DNA from: Gentiana macrophylla
Taxonomy: Eukaryota; Streptophyta; Magnoliopsida; Gentianales; Gentianaceae
Reading direction: 5' to 3'
DNA: 64,000 nt
NCBI GenBank assembly: GCA_026214975.1
Contig: CM047809.1
Location: forward strand, 25,704,241 to 25,768,240
The notes beneath the pieces are model-generated. The model was not told the origin of the DNA. It saw only the letters and a program-made list of their open reading frames with translations, and searched no databases. The translations under genes and the position numbers were made by a program. This document shows positions 34,568 to 43,550 of this stretch, piece by piece (the first letter of the stretch is position 1; each line of letters begins with the position of its first letter).

Positions 34568-35089
34568 GGCTCCGTTTGTTTTGGGTTTGGTTTAGTTTTG
34601 GGGTTGGTTTTATTTACTAGCAGATAATAAAATATGATAAAAATGATTGAAGTAATGATTAGCAAGTTAAAATGTTTTTTTTGAAATTTGTGTAGATAAA
34701 GAAATGATTGGTGAGAGAAATCAAAATAAAGTAGTATAATAAATAAAAGGGGTCAGAGTCCATAAGGACAGGTTTTAAACTTAAATGGTTGAGAAGGACA
34801 GTCTCTACATATGTTACTACATTTTTGTACATGTGTTACTACATGTGTTACTACATGTTTTTCCTTCTTAACCATTTTAGATTAAAACATGTCCTATACA
34901 ACCTTTAACCTTAAATAAAATAATGGTGAAAAAAAGGTAATAAAGTAAATAAAATGAAATGGTGAGAGATAATGTAATATTTTTTATTTTCAGTTGTAGA
35001 AATGATTGATGAGAGAAATTGTAAGAAATGATATGTGAAGTGATATAAAATAAACTCAAACACAAACCCAAACCAAAACAAACGGAGGC
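34568..35089. mobile_element. Tourist/Harbinger-like MITE
   Basis: The left end GGCTCCGTTTGTTTTGG is matched by the inverted right end GCCTCCGTTTGTTTTGG. The body is AT-rich and non-coding. The 3-bp flanks TAT and TAG could be a decayed TA-type duplication of PIF/Harbinger. A smaller inverted-repeat element sits within it. Confidence 0.68.
34762..34898. mobile_element. Small inverted-repeat element nested in the MITE
   Basis: The arms at 34762-34798 and 34862-34898 are near-perfect reverse complements, for example AATGGTTGAGAAGGA against TCCTTCTTAACCATT. The centre repeats the word ACATGTGTTACT. The RNA or single strand would fold into a long hairpin. Confidence 0.75.
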
Positions 35090-35472
35090 TAGAGGGCTTC
35101 CGTAAGTTTGATCATCGGACTAATCATAGTAAGTAATTAACGAACGAACATGTATGTGCTATATGACCTGAACGAAGTTAATATGCATGTTTTTCTATGC
35201 ATTGTTTAAAAATCGGTTTTAAAGTGGATTCCCTTGTATCACTAGACCTGTTTTCAAAGTGGTTTTTATTGAAATAGTGTCATAAACCCAATCGGGTTGG
35301 ACCAAATCTGACCGGTTCGGGTCAATTACAGTCTATTTAGTTCATGTAATAATATTATTATGAATAATAAAAGCACTTTTGTTTTTATAAGTTCTGTTAA
35401 TTTATTATTGTATATATATGATAACGTTCATAGTATTAAACTGTGATAGAGAAACCATGATAGTGATTATGG
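35090..35472. other. Unassigned sequence left of LARD-A copy 2
   Basis: About 380 bp of AT-rich sequence with no recognised gene or repeat. It is the target into which LARD-A copy 2 inserted; the flank is TATGG. Confidence 0.5.
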
Positions 35473-37266
35473 TGTTAGGTGTAGTGCCCGAAAGACAATT
35501 ATGTAGTTGTTTTAGGACAGAATTAATAATTCATCTTATTATATGCATGTGTGCTTATAATTAAGACACTACTGAAAACCCTAAGCACCTCGTTTATGTA
35601 ATCACATAACTCAGTGAATTAGTGAGATGTACTTAAAATTAACTTAGTCCGTAGCGTTGATTAATCTGAGTACGGGTCTCATGATTACTATGCTAATAAT
35701 GCGCCCAGAACACTTTACGGTGTGATAGTCTTATCCGGACTGTCGGTAATAGGGTACCTAGTGAGGCATTTATATATGATGATAATCATATAGGGCTGGA
35801 ACGATTTGATTTGAGTTCTCGGTATAATTCCGTGATAGAGAAGTCTTATCGAATCACAAGATGATCATATATGGATTAATCTCAATCCTGAGGTGATCAC
35901 AGACGACTGCATAGACTGGGGTAGGGTTTGATGTGTTAGTAAGGATCACTTCGTTGTATGTGGTCCAACACTTCTCGTTGGCTCTATTCTAGAATGAGTG
36001 AGTAGTCTGTGTTATCACAGATATGGAATCCATTCCTTCCCTCGGGAAGTAGACAGACAGTTCCCTTATTTGTTAACCCTAGAAACTGATCGATCGGCTG
36101 AGTTCATATTATATTGGATATGAACTAATTGATCGCTAGGGGTTAATGGTAAATAAGGATAATATGTTTCGAGAAGGGTTTACGGAAATATCCCGAATCG
36201 AAGTGAACAGTCTATGGAGGATTTATCCGTATGTAATGATTATATCAGTGGACGCTTTCGACTCATAAATTGAGTGTAAGTTATCTATATTCGATAGAGT
36301 TCAGTTTCGGGTTTATGGTGGTGTAATCCCGGAATTAATAGGTTGGATATAATTATTCTGTCTGATGAATAATTTTTTATTAGATTTATTGTAGATACTG
36401 AATATGGGTCCATGGTCCCCGACGTGGCTCCTAATATAGCATATAGGTTTCTCATCGTTGCACCTCATTTATAATTAAATAGTGGATTAGGCTATTTAAT
36501 TTAATATGTGGATTAATTATTTAGTTGGAGTAAATTATTAAATACACGGAAAATACATTTTTCGTGGACTCGGCCCAAATTAGTGTGTTGACCTTTTGAC
36601 CTAATTGGTCAAATATAGGAAATATGCGTGTGAACATTTTTAATAAAAAGGTGGCGCCATTTGATGTTAATAATTATTAAGGAATTAGTTTTCTTGGATA
36701 ATTATTTAAAATGTGACTTTTATTTGTTAATTGATAATTCATGGAATATTAGATAATAATATGATTTATCGTAATTTGTTTGGGATAATTATTTTATTTA
36801 TCTTTTATTTGGAAAAATGATTAATGTAATAATTATCTCTTAATTATTTAATCATTGGAGGTTAAGTTTTACTCTCCTATATAAAGAGAGTTCTTCTAAG
36901 CCTTTTGACACACATAATTCACGCCATTATTGACAAATACTTGGGTTGATATTTCGACCAAGTTTTTTGGGTTTCAAGTTGGAATAATCTTCGGGATTAT
37001 TCCGGTAGCATATCAAGGAGGTCCGACGGCGGGAAACACCATGCACCTGGTGTTGCTGGGAGACACACATTGGAAGGATGTGGCTTCTCAACTTGCATAG
37101 ATACTACTTTGTTCTTGGAGTTAAGCACCATAAAAAGGTAAAAATCCAAACTTCCTTGTAGTTTGATCTTTTATTTATGTATTTTGTTTCGTTTAGATCT
37201 AGATCCGATACTTCCGCTGCGTAATCGGGTCAATCTATGATTGATCCGACGATATTACATCTAACA
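35473..37266 (+). repeat. 5' LTR of LARD-A copy 2
   Basis: A 1794-bp LTR reading TGTTAGGTG to CTAACA. The TATA box TATATAAA is at 36878-36885, with the sequence after it (AGAGAGTTCTTC) conserved in copy 1 and LARD-B. Confidence 0.92.
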
Positions 37267-37268
37267 AG

Positions 37269-37281
37269 TGGTATCAGAGCC
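37269..37281 (+). other. Primer-binding site (tRNA-iMet), LARD-A copy 2
   Basis: TGGTATCAGAGCC, two bases after the LTR, identical to copy 1. Confidence 0.93.
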
Positions 37282-37383
37282 TTTGATCTAACGATCAAAG
37301 TATATGAATTTTAGATTTAGGAGTGGAAAAGCATGTTTTAGGTGTTTTTATTTCGTTTTTTGGTAAATTCTAAATTTAATCAT

Positions 37384-38936
37384 TGTCACGGATTTTATTA
37401 ACACAAAACAAACAAGTAATAATCCGGTTAACGTCAAGTATAAGGATCGTAGTAATAGTGGTTAATGCCGGGTCGATCTTACGGGGAACTGGCGATTGCT
37501 AACCTTAGTTTTTGTTTAACTAACTAACCTATGTCACGATTACTAAACTAAACAGATATGAAACAGTAAATAATTCACAAGAAAGATAGCAATAACGTAA
37601 ACTGGACAGAAGATCGAGATCTAAAGCCAGGAAAAGTACGGGTTGCGAACTATTAAACTTAAACTAATTATGAAATATAAGTAACTAAACTAGGCAATTC
37701 AAGTTTCACGGGATTAAATTCAGATTTTAACGAACAAACGAGCGATTGATCCACCTATCCTAACAAGTATCAATTCATATCTCGATTATATTGCGTTTTC
37801 TAACCAAGTTGTGGTTTTACCTTGTCTAAAGCATGAACCCTAATCTCTTAGGTGATTCACTTATTAATCTATATCTTTCGATCTAAGATTAACGATTTTA
37901 CTAATCAAAGGTGTGAACTTTAACCTAGCAATTTGACCTATTAACTCTCGTTATGATAGATTAAACAAACATTCCTTATCATGATGATCTAAGGTTTATA
38001 GAGATTTTCATCAACACAAAACAATCATAACATGCAAGTCTTTCGATACAATTGCAATTAAACAATATAAACAATGATAAAGGAAACAACTTTAGATAAA
38101 ACTCACAATATGATCGCAGAAACGGAATCAAAACGTGTCGGATGGCTTCACAATGCTCGTTTGATAAGGCTTTAGCCTCTCAACATTACTTGATCAACTC
38201 GAAAAGCTTGAGAAAAGTACATAAATTTGAAGGTGTTTATCTAGAAATTAAAAGCATAAAAACTGGATGAAAACTAAAGTAAATCGCAGCTAAGCCGCCC
38301 CTAGGTTTAGGGTTTGAGTAATGTATTCTTATTGTGGAGAAAATACGCTGCCTTATATAGAATTCGAAGGCGGTTCAGCTAAGTCGGCTACCGGACGCCC
38401 GTCTGGAAAGGGTGAACGCCCGTCCACTCTTCAATAAAACTTCAAATCGGGCCGAGTCATGACCAGACGCCCGTCCATCCAGCGTCCACTCCAGCGTCCA
38501 AACTTCCTGAATCAAAGATGTCATCCTGGACGCTCGTTCACTTCATCAGACGCCCGTCCACTGGACGGAGATTCTGGACGCCAGTCCAACATGATCGAAT
38601 TCTGATCTCTTTGATCTTTATCTCTTTTCTTCTTGTCAATTCCTTCATTATCTCTTTTATCATCAATTAGCTCTAACTTAATCGACTTTTGATCATCTTT
38701 TGAGCCTCAACCATGTATCTATAACACATGAAAACATCGCAAAATGTAATAATGTCCAAATAATCGAAAATTCACAATTAAAACACATAAATCAACCTAT
38801 TTTGCGATTAACTCATTTAAAATGTCATTTACTCAATAAATCCATTAAACACTCGTTTCTTATACAAATTAATATAAATATGAAGGAAATTATCATAAAA
38901 TATAGCGTTATAAATCGTATAAATTCACCCTTAACA
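37384..38936 (-). repeat. 3' LTR of the - strand Athila element
   Basis: A 1553-bp LTR, TGTCACGG to TTAACA on the + strand, nearly identical to 50293-51843. The TATA box is at 38353-38360 (minus strand CTATATAA). Palindromes at 38392-38588 lie upstream of it. Confidence 0.95.
38392..38588 (-). promoter_or_regulatory. Palindrome array upstream of the LTR TATA box
   Basis: Full 14-bp palindromes start at 38392, 38413, 38464, 38527, 38547 and 38575, for example CAGACGCCCGTCCA and TGGACGCCAGTCCA, with half sites (AGCGTCCA, TGGACG) between. The array ends about 30 bp upstream of the TATA box. The same array is in the other LTR at about 51300-51496. Confidence 0.78.
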
Positions 38937-38974
38937 ACTCCCCCACACTTAGCTTTTGCTCGTCCCGAGCAAAA
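38937..38974 (-). promoter_or_regulatory. 3' polypurine tract with GGGAC-loop hairpin
   Basis: In element orientation a perfect 8-bp stem TTTTGCTC/GAGCAAAA with loop GGGAC (38954-38974) is followed by GCTAAGTGTGGGGGAGT, which abuts the 3' LTR. The tract primes plus-strand synthesis; the hairpin is conserved in weaker form at 16245-16269. Confidence 0.82.
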
Positions 38975-40437
38975 CAAGACAGAATAAAGGCTCGAGAAAA
39001 GATAGACATCTAGACATATATAACACATATTCAATAAATCAGAAGTTCACCAGTGTGTGTGTGCAAAGCCATAGAAAACTTCCACTGAATCCAAACTTGA
39101 GAAACTCAAAGCAAAACTAGCTAATACCCCCTCGTAGACTAGCGATAAATGACACTTATAAGATGCACCCTACAAACGTGGCATATCCCGAAAAGGATGA
39201 TAGAACATATCTAGGGCCTTTCTGGAATACTCAGAGGATAATCCCTACAGCATATCTGTCAGTTTTTACTGGGGATAAGATAGACGATAACTTAGTCTCT
39301 TATTCATTTCATAACAATTCTTATATGAGTTGATTCAACTATTTCACTTTTAAACACACATCAGAATGAGCTCTTGCCCTGTCATAGCAGAATAGGATAT
39401 TCGTGATATACCCTACCTTACTCCAATCATAAGGCAGCTTTTTCTGATTGTCGTGAGCTTTTGGTCATCATAGTGGTATAGGACATACGTGGTATACCCT
39501 ATCGCACTCAAATCATCGACTAGCTTTCGACACACCCAAGTAATTCATTTAATTTAACTTTTCATTTGACATTAAGTTACGTGTTACTTATCACATTCAA
39601 ACCTTAGATATTCACAGTATAACATACTTTGGATCTAAATACAAACTATCATAAATCTCAAGATATATACGTAGCACTAAGCACAAGACTTATAAGATAA
39701 TCAGAAATCACTTGTCGAAAAGGGGTATAACTGTATAAACTAGCTCATCATTTACTATGGCTCGTGAAAAAAATAGATCTCAGGTGAAACAACTAACTCA
39801 TCAAACATATGATATACAGCTTAAATGACTATAAAAATAACGAACATAGATCTGAATTGCCTATTCGGGACAAAACAAAAACAAAAGTGTCGAAAAATTT
39901 CGAAAATTTTAGCTCATTTTGCATAGAAACATTACGAATTAAGCAAATGTATAGATACATAACGAATCATTCCCCTCCCCCACACTTAAAAATCAACATG
40001 TCCTCATGTTGTGCAGAACGAAAGAAAAAGGAAAAGACTTAGCTGATTTCACCCGATACATGACTCGTCGGTCAGGCCGGAGCCTACATATTGACACTGG
40101 AAACTCGTAACCATACAATGTAACTCGATAAAACCGCTAAAAATATACCTGCACGACTTGACAAACACGGAACCATCTCGGGGAAAACGGGGAATTATAC
40201 CAGAATGAAAAGAAATAATAAAAAACGAGTATTACCAAAAGATAAAGCATTGAATACATTCACCAGTCGAAAGAAAATATGAAATAAAAGTTCTGATGCC
40301 TTATGGCTTACATGATCCATCGGAAAGAATAACCAGTAGCTAAATACGAAACACAATGAATCACGTAATCAAAAGTAGCAAAAATATACAATCACAGTAT
40401 CTAGGGCAAATCAAAATCGAAAAATGGACAAATGAAA
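38975..40437 (-). other. 3' non-coding region of the - strand Athila element
   Basis: About 1.5 kb without recognised genes. It contains an internal polypurine tract with a GAGGAC-loop hairpin at 39972-40011 and repeated motifs (ATTCGTGATATACCCTACC near 39400 and ACGTGGTATACCCTATCG near 39490) that form a diverged duplication. Confidence 0.65.
39972..40011 (-). promoter_or_regulatory. Internal polypurine tract with GAGGAC-loop hairpin
   Basis: In element orientation the stem CAACAT/ATGTTG closes the loop GAGGAC (39994-40011), followed by ATTTTTAAGTGTGGGGGAGG. It matches 14937-14976 in spacing, loop and purine tract, but with a different, compensated stem. Confidence 0.75.
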
Positions 40438-41936
40438 TCATGACTGCCCCGGAGCCGGAGGATCATCAGCCGGAGGATCGGAAGAGGGTCCAGGTGGTGG
40501 AGCCGTAGTCCTATCCACTGAGTCAGGCTGCTCCTTATCAGACGACTCAGACTCGTGAAGAACATCTGCGATGGCCTGCTCAATCTCGTCAGAATAATGG
40601 TAATCAATGATGCTCGGACTGAAGATCCTGTCATCCCTTGGCCGTCGGCCTTCACTGATACACTGCAGAATCGTCAAAATGTTATTCTGAGAAGTCCGAA
40701 TGTCCTCCATCTAGTTTCGAACACTGTTGGCCATACTCAACCTCATCCGGACTGAGGGAGATAAAGTAGGAAGTGAGGATGCTGGAGGCGGTGCTGATGA
40801 CGTACCAGGCTCACGCGGTGCCCCTGACTCTGACTGACCCGAAGGCTTACCCTTCTCTCTCTGTATAGGCCTCGGGTTCTTTGGTCTGTGATCGGCTCCA
40901 TACTCAGGCACACCGGCATCAATACAGTGTGGATCAGGTGAGGGATAATCAGGCAACGAGTATAGATCTTCTGATTAATAGCCACCTCATCGTACAACGC
41001 CTGTCTCACATCCACATTCAGGCCAAACGTCAACGCATAAAGCATGCCTAGGTCACCAATATGAAAGTGTGTCAGGTTGTTCTTAGGCAACAACCGACTA
41101 TGAATAAATCGACACTGGACTTTCCAATCCTCCGTCCAGGTCGTGGTAACCAACTCTTTCCGGTCTCCTCCCGGTCTTAACGTCCAAGCCACATCCGGGC
41201 AAACTCTCAACCTTAACTCCTCCAAAGGATCCTGCCCCAAACTCTGTCTATGTACAATCTCCTCATTATAATCTCGACCCTCAAAAGCTGCCAACCCATA
41301 CTTCGCATTGATCACCTCCGGTGTAAACGGAACTTCTACCCCTCGAACCACAACTACCTTCGTCTCCAAGTCGGTTTCTGAACAATTGGCATAAAATTCC
41401 CGAACCAAGGAACCATTGACCGGGGTAGTCGGGATCGTCATCAAGGCATCCCATTTCCGGTCTCTTAGCAACTTGACAAACCCTGGATCTACCTTAGCTT
41501 CCAACGTAGCCCTTTCTATCAACATCGTTCTCGAGAAATAATGCTTAGTATAGGCGTCGTGGGCCCTAGGATTCACGAATCTACGAGGCAGAGGCATAGG
41601 AGGTACGGTCTTGGCTTTCTTTCTAGGTTGGGTAGCCCTAGTTTCAACCGGTTCCTCTTCCTGAGAAGCATCTACAATTTCCTCAGCTCTAGATGATCCT
41701 CCACCTCGGGGAACCCTATGCATCCGTGCCAATGGTACATCCTCATCCGTCTCAGAGTCCGAGGTTGGGTCATCTCTTAAGGTTGCCCTAGTTTGGGTGG
41801 CTCTAGGGGGTTGCTCCCGAATACTAACACCCCGGTTAGGATCAACTAAGGTAGGATCAATCTCTTTACGCTTCTTCCCGGCCTCCCGGGCCACTTCCTT
41901 ACCATGCCTCTTCACCACTGCCTTCTTATGAACCAT
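40438..41936 (-). pseudogene. Athila ORF3 (plant-transposon-domain protein), nearly intact
   Basis: The ATG at 41936 opens a Lys/Arg-rich N-terminus (MVHKKAVVKRHGKEVAREAG), then a low-complexity linker. A folded domain of about 200 residues follows, with RRFVNPRAHDAYTKHYFSR, SLVREFYANCSETD, VVVRGVEVPFTPEVINAKYG and NNLTHFHIGDLGMLYALTFG. This is the plant-transposon domain common in Athila ORF3. A frameshift near 40950 moves the Pro-rich C-terminus (PDYPSPDPHCIDAG) to another frame, and a stop lies at about 40708. The end is acidic and Pro-rich (DEIEQAIADVLHESESSDKE). Function is not established. It has its own upstream palindromes and TATA-like box at 42538-42760. Confidence 0.8.
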
Positions 41937-42113
41937 TATCCAAGCTTAGACTAAACCAAACAATCCCAATTCGCACAAAAGATACCCGTTTAACATCCAA
42001 AGCGGGATTTCAAAACAACCACAACCACAACCATAATCATCACCAAATAACCCATTCATCACCCATCACAACACCATATCACCATAACAGAGCATAAAGA
42101 AACACAAAACCAG

Positions 42114-42150
<37 letters not shown>

Positions 42151-42537
42151 GAATTAAGGTAATATTCAAGTGAACGAGCCGACCCAAAGATCGAACTTGC
42201 AAAAACGTGAATAAAAACTAGAAAAGCTGTTACTAACTTACCAAGTAGGGTGAGTAGATGTTGATCGAGATGAAAGGGAGTCCAAACAACACAAATATGG
42301 CCTCCAAAATTGAATTTTTTTCCAAAAAGTCGGACTGCAATGGAGCTTGATTCTCCTAAAATATGGCGTGTTGGGGAATTTGGTTATGAAAATCGAAAAG
42401 AGGGTGCCAAGAGCGGTCTATAGCACTTGGAATCGCCCAAAAAGGTTTAGAATTGAAGATTTTAGGGCAAAAGGAGGGAAAAATTCGGTTTATCGCGTTT
42501 GAAAATCTGAAAAATGAATGTTCATCGAAGGAGGGGG
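41937..42537 (-). other. Leader of ORF3
   Basis: Six hundred bases between the TATA-like box and the ORF3 start. It includes an A run of about 35 bases on the + strand (about 42114-42149), which reads as a T run in the element and could be part of a splice acceptor region (inference). Confidence 0.5.
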
Positions 42538-42760
42538 TATATATAGACAGATGTTGGACACTCGTCCAACTCAGTGGACGGGCGTCCACTGGGAAACTAG
42601 ATGAACTGGACGGGCGTCCTGATTACCAGACGCTCGTCCAAACATTCAAATCACATAAAGGATTGGAGGGAATAAAGCGGACGGGCGTCCAGGCTTAGTG
42701 GACGTTCGTCCACTAATTGGTCATGGCGGACGGGCGTCCAGACATCCGGACGGCCGTCCA
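42538..42760 (-). promoter_or_regulatory. Palindrome array and TATA-like box upstream of ORF3
   Basis: Eight palindromes start at 42554, 42574, 42607, 42627, 42678, 42698, 42727 and 42747. Several are perfect, for example GTGGACGGGCGTCCAC, GTGGACGTTCGTCCAC and TTGGACACTCGTCCAA. In element orientation the array is followed at once by CTATATATA (42538-42546). This copies the layout of the LTR promoter and suggests a separate ORF3 transcript (inference). Confidence 0.75.
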
Positions 42761-42913
42761 AGGTGGAAGAATGCAAAAATCATAAAAATTTATACAATTT
42801 AAATTCAAATTCGCACTTTCTTATTAAACTTAATCAAAAATTCAAAAATACAACTCTAAATCGACGAAGTACATAAAATTACTAGAAAACAAAATAAAAA
42901 CAGATAGAAAACA

Positions 42914-42961
42914 GTGGGTTGCCTCCCACTCAGCGCTTTTGTTTTACGTCGTTTGCTCGAC
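42914..42961 (-). promoter_or_regulatory. Intercistronic hairpin module, copy 2
   Basis: In element orientation it reads GTCGAGCAAACGAC, then AAAACAAAAGCGC, then the near-palindrome GTGGGAGGCAACCCAC. It starts about 17 nt after the stop of the 137-residue ORF. A diverged copy follows integrase at 43494-43538. Confidence 0.7.
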
Positions 42962-42978
42962 GAAACATCCTAAGAACG

Positions 42979-43392
42979 CTAGTCATCGTAAATTGCCGAC
43001 CAATCTACCACTCGAATGAGACGGCGGAGCATGTCAATCGCCGGAGGGAAGTCATACTCATCTTGCAAACCCCAATCCTCACCAGCTACATCAACACCTC
43101 GAAAATGCTCAGCTTGCAGCACTAGCGCTAAATCTGTCAGCATCGGATCATTGAGGATCGTGTACGGACGTCCTAGAGCTGCCTGTAACTCCACAGTAGT
43201 AAAGTCTCCACCTCCCGAACAACGGGGAACAATGAGAACATAGGTGACCATCTTGATGCGGGTACTAATGTTGAAGTCTACGTGCAAAACAATGGTTCCT
43301 CCCGGTCCGTCATCTACAGTGATTAGTGGGATCTTCGTAAGGAAAGGTAACTCCTCTGGCTGAACACCGAAATCCATATCTAGAAAGCACAA
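42979..43392 (-). CDS. Unrecognised 137-residue ORF between integrase and ORF3
   Basis: The open frame runs from ATG at 43392 to TAG at 42979 with no interruption, although neighbouring genes are broken. It has segments such as MCFLDMDFGVQPEELPFLTK, VDDGPGGTIVLHVDFN, IKMVTYVLIVPRC and LGRPYTILNDPMLTDLALVL, ending RLIRVVDWSAIYDD. It looks like a small soluble alpha/beta protein with no signal peptide or membrane helix. I do not recognise the family. The + strand Athila element lacks it. Two copies of a hairpin module bracket it, as if it were added as a cassette. Confidence 0.55.
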   Translation of the reverse strand: MCFLDMDFGVQPEELPFLTKIPLITVDDGPGGTIVLHVDFNISTRIKMVTYVLIVPRCSGGGDFTTVELQAALGRPYTILNDPMLTDLALVLQAEHFRGVDVAGEDWGLQDEYDFPPAIDMLRRLIRVVDWSAIYDD

Positions 43393-43493
43393 CTAACTGA
43401 CAGATAAAACAAAAACTTAGTAAGGCTAAAACTTAATAAACTAAACTTAAATACTAAAGCATAAAACAAGAATAACTAAAAGAACGATATCTA

Positions 43494-43538
43494 GGTTTGC
43501 CCTTGGTGGCGCTTTTTAGTTAATGTCGTTAGCTCGAC
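43494..43538 (-). promoter_or_regulatory. Intercistronic hairpin module, copy 1
   Basis: In element orientation it reads GTCGAGCTAACGAC, then ATTAACTAAAAAGCGC, then CACCAAGGGCAAACC. It begins about 13 nt after the integrase stop at 43551. It is a diverged copy of 42914-42961. Confidence 0.65.
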
Positions 43539-43550
43539 ACCGTTTAAAGC

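Noticed and set aside
38392..38588. Palindrome arrays considered as a CRISPR array
   Set aside because: Units are 14 bp with irregular spacing, lie in plant LTRs, and no cas gene is present.
40711..40956. Separate small gene at the end of Athila ORF3
   Set aside because: It is the C-terminal continuation of ORF3 in a shifted frame, with the matching Pro-rich composition.
42114..42149. Long A tract as evidence of a processed pseudogene or LINE
   Set aside because: It lies within the Athila ORF3 leader with no upstream LINE or gene similarity and no target duplication.
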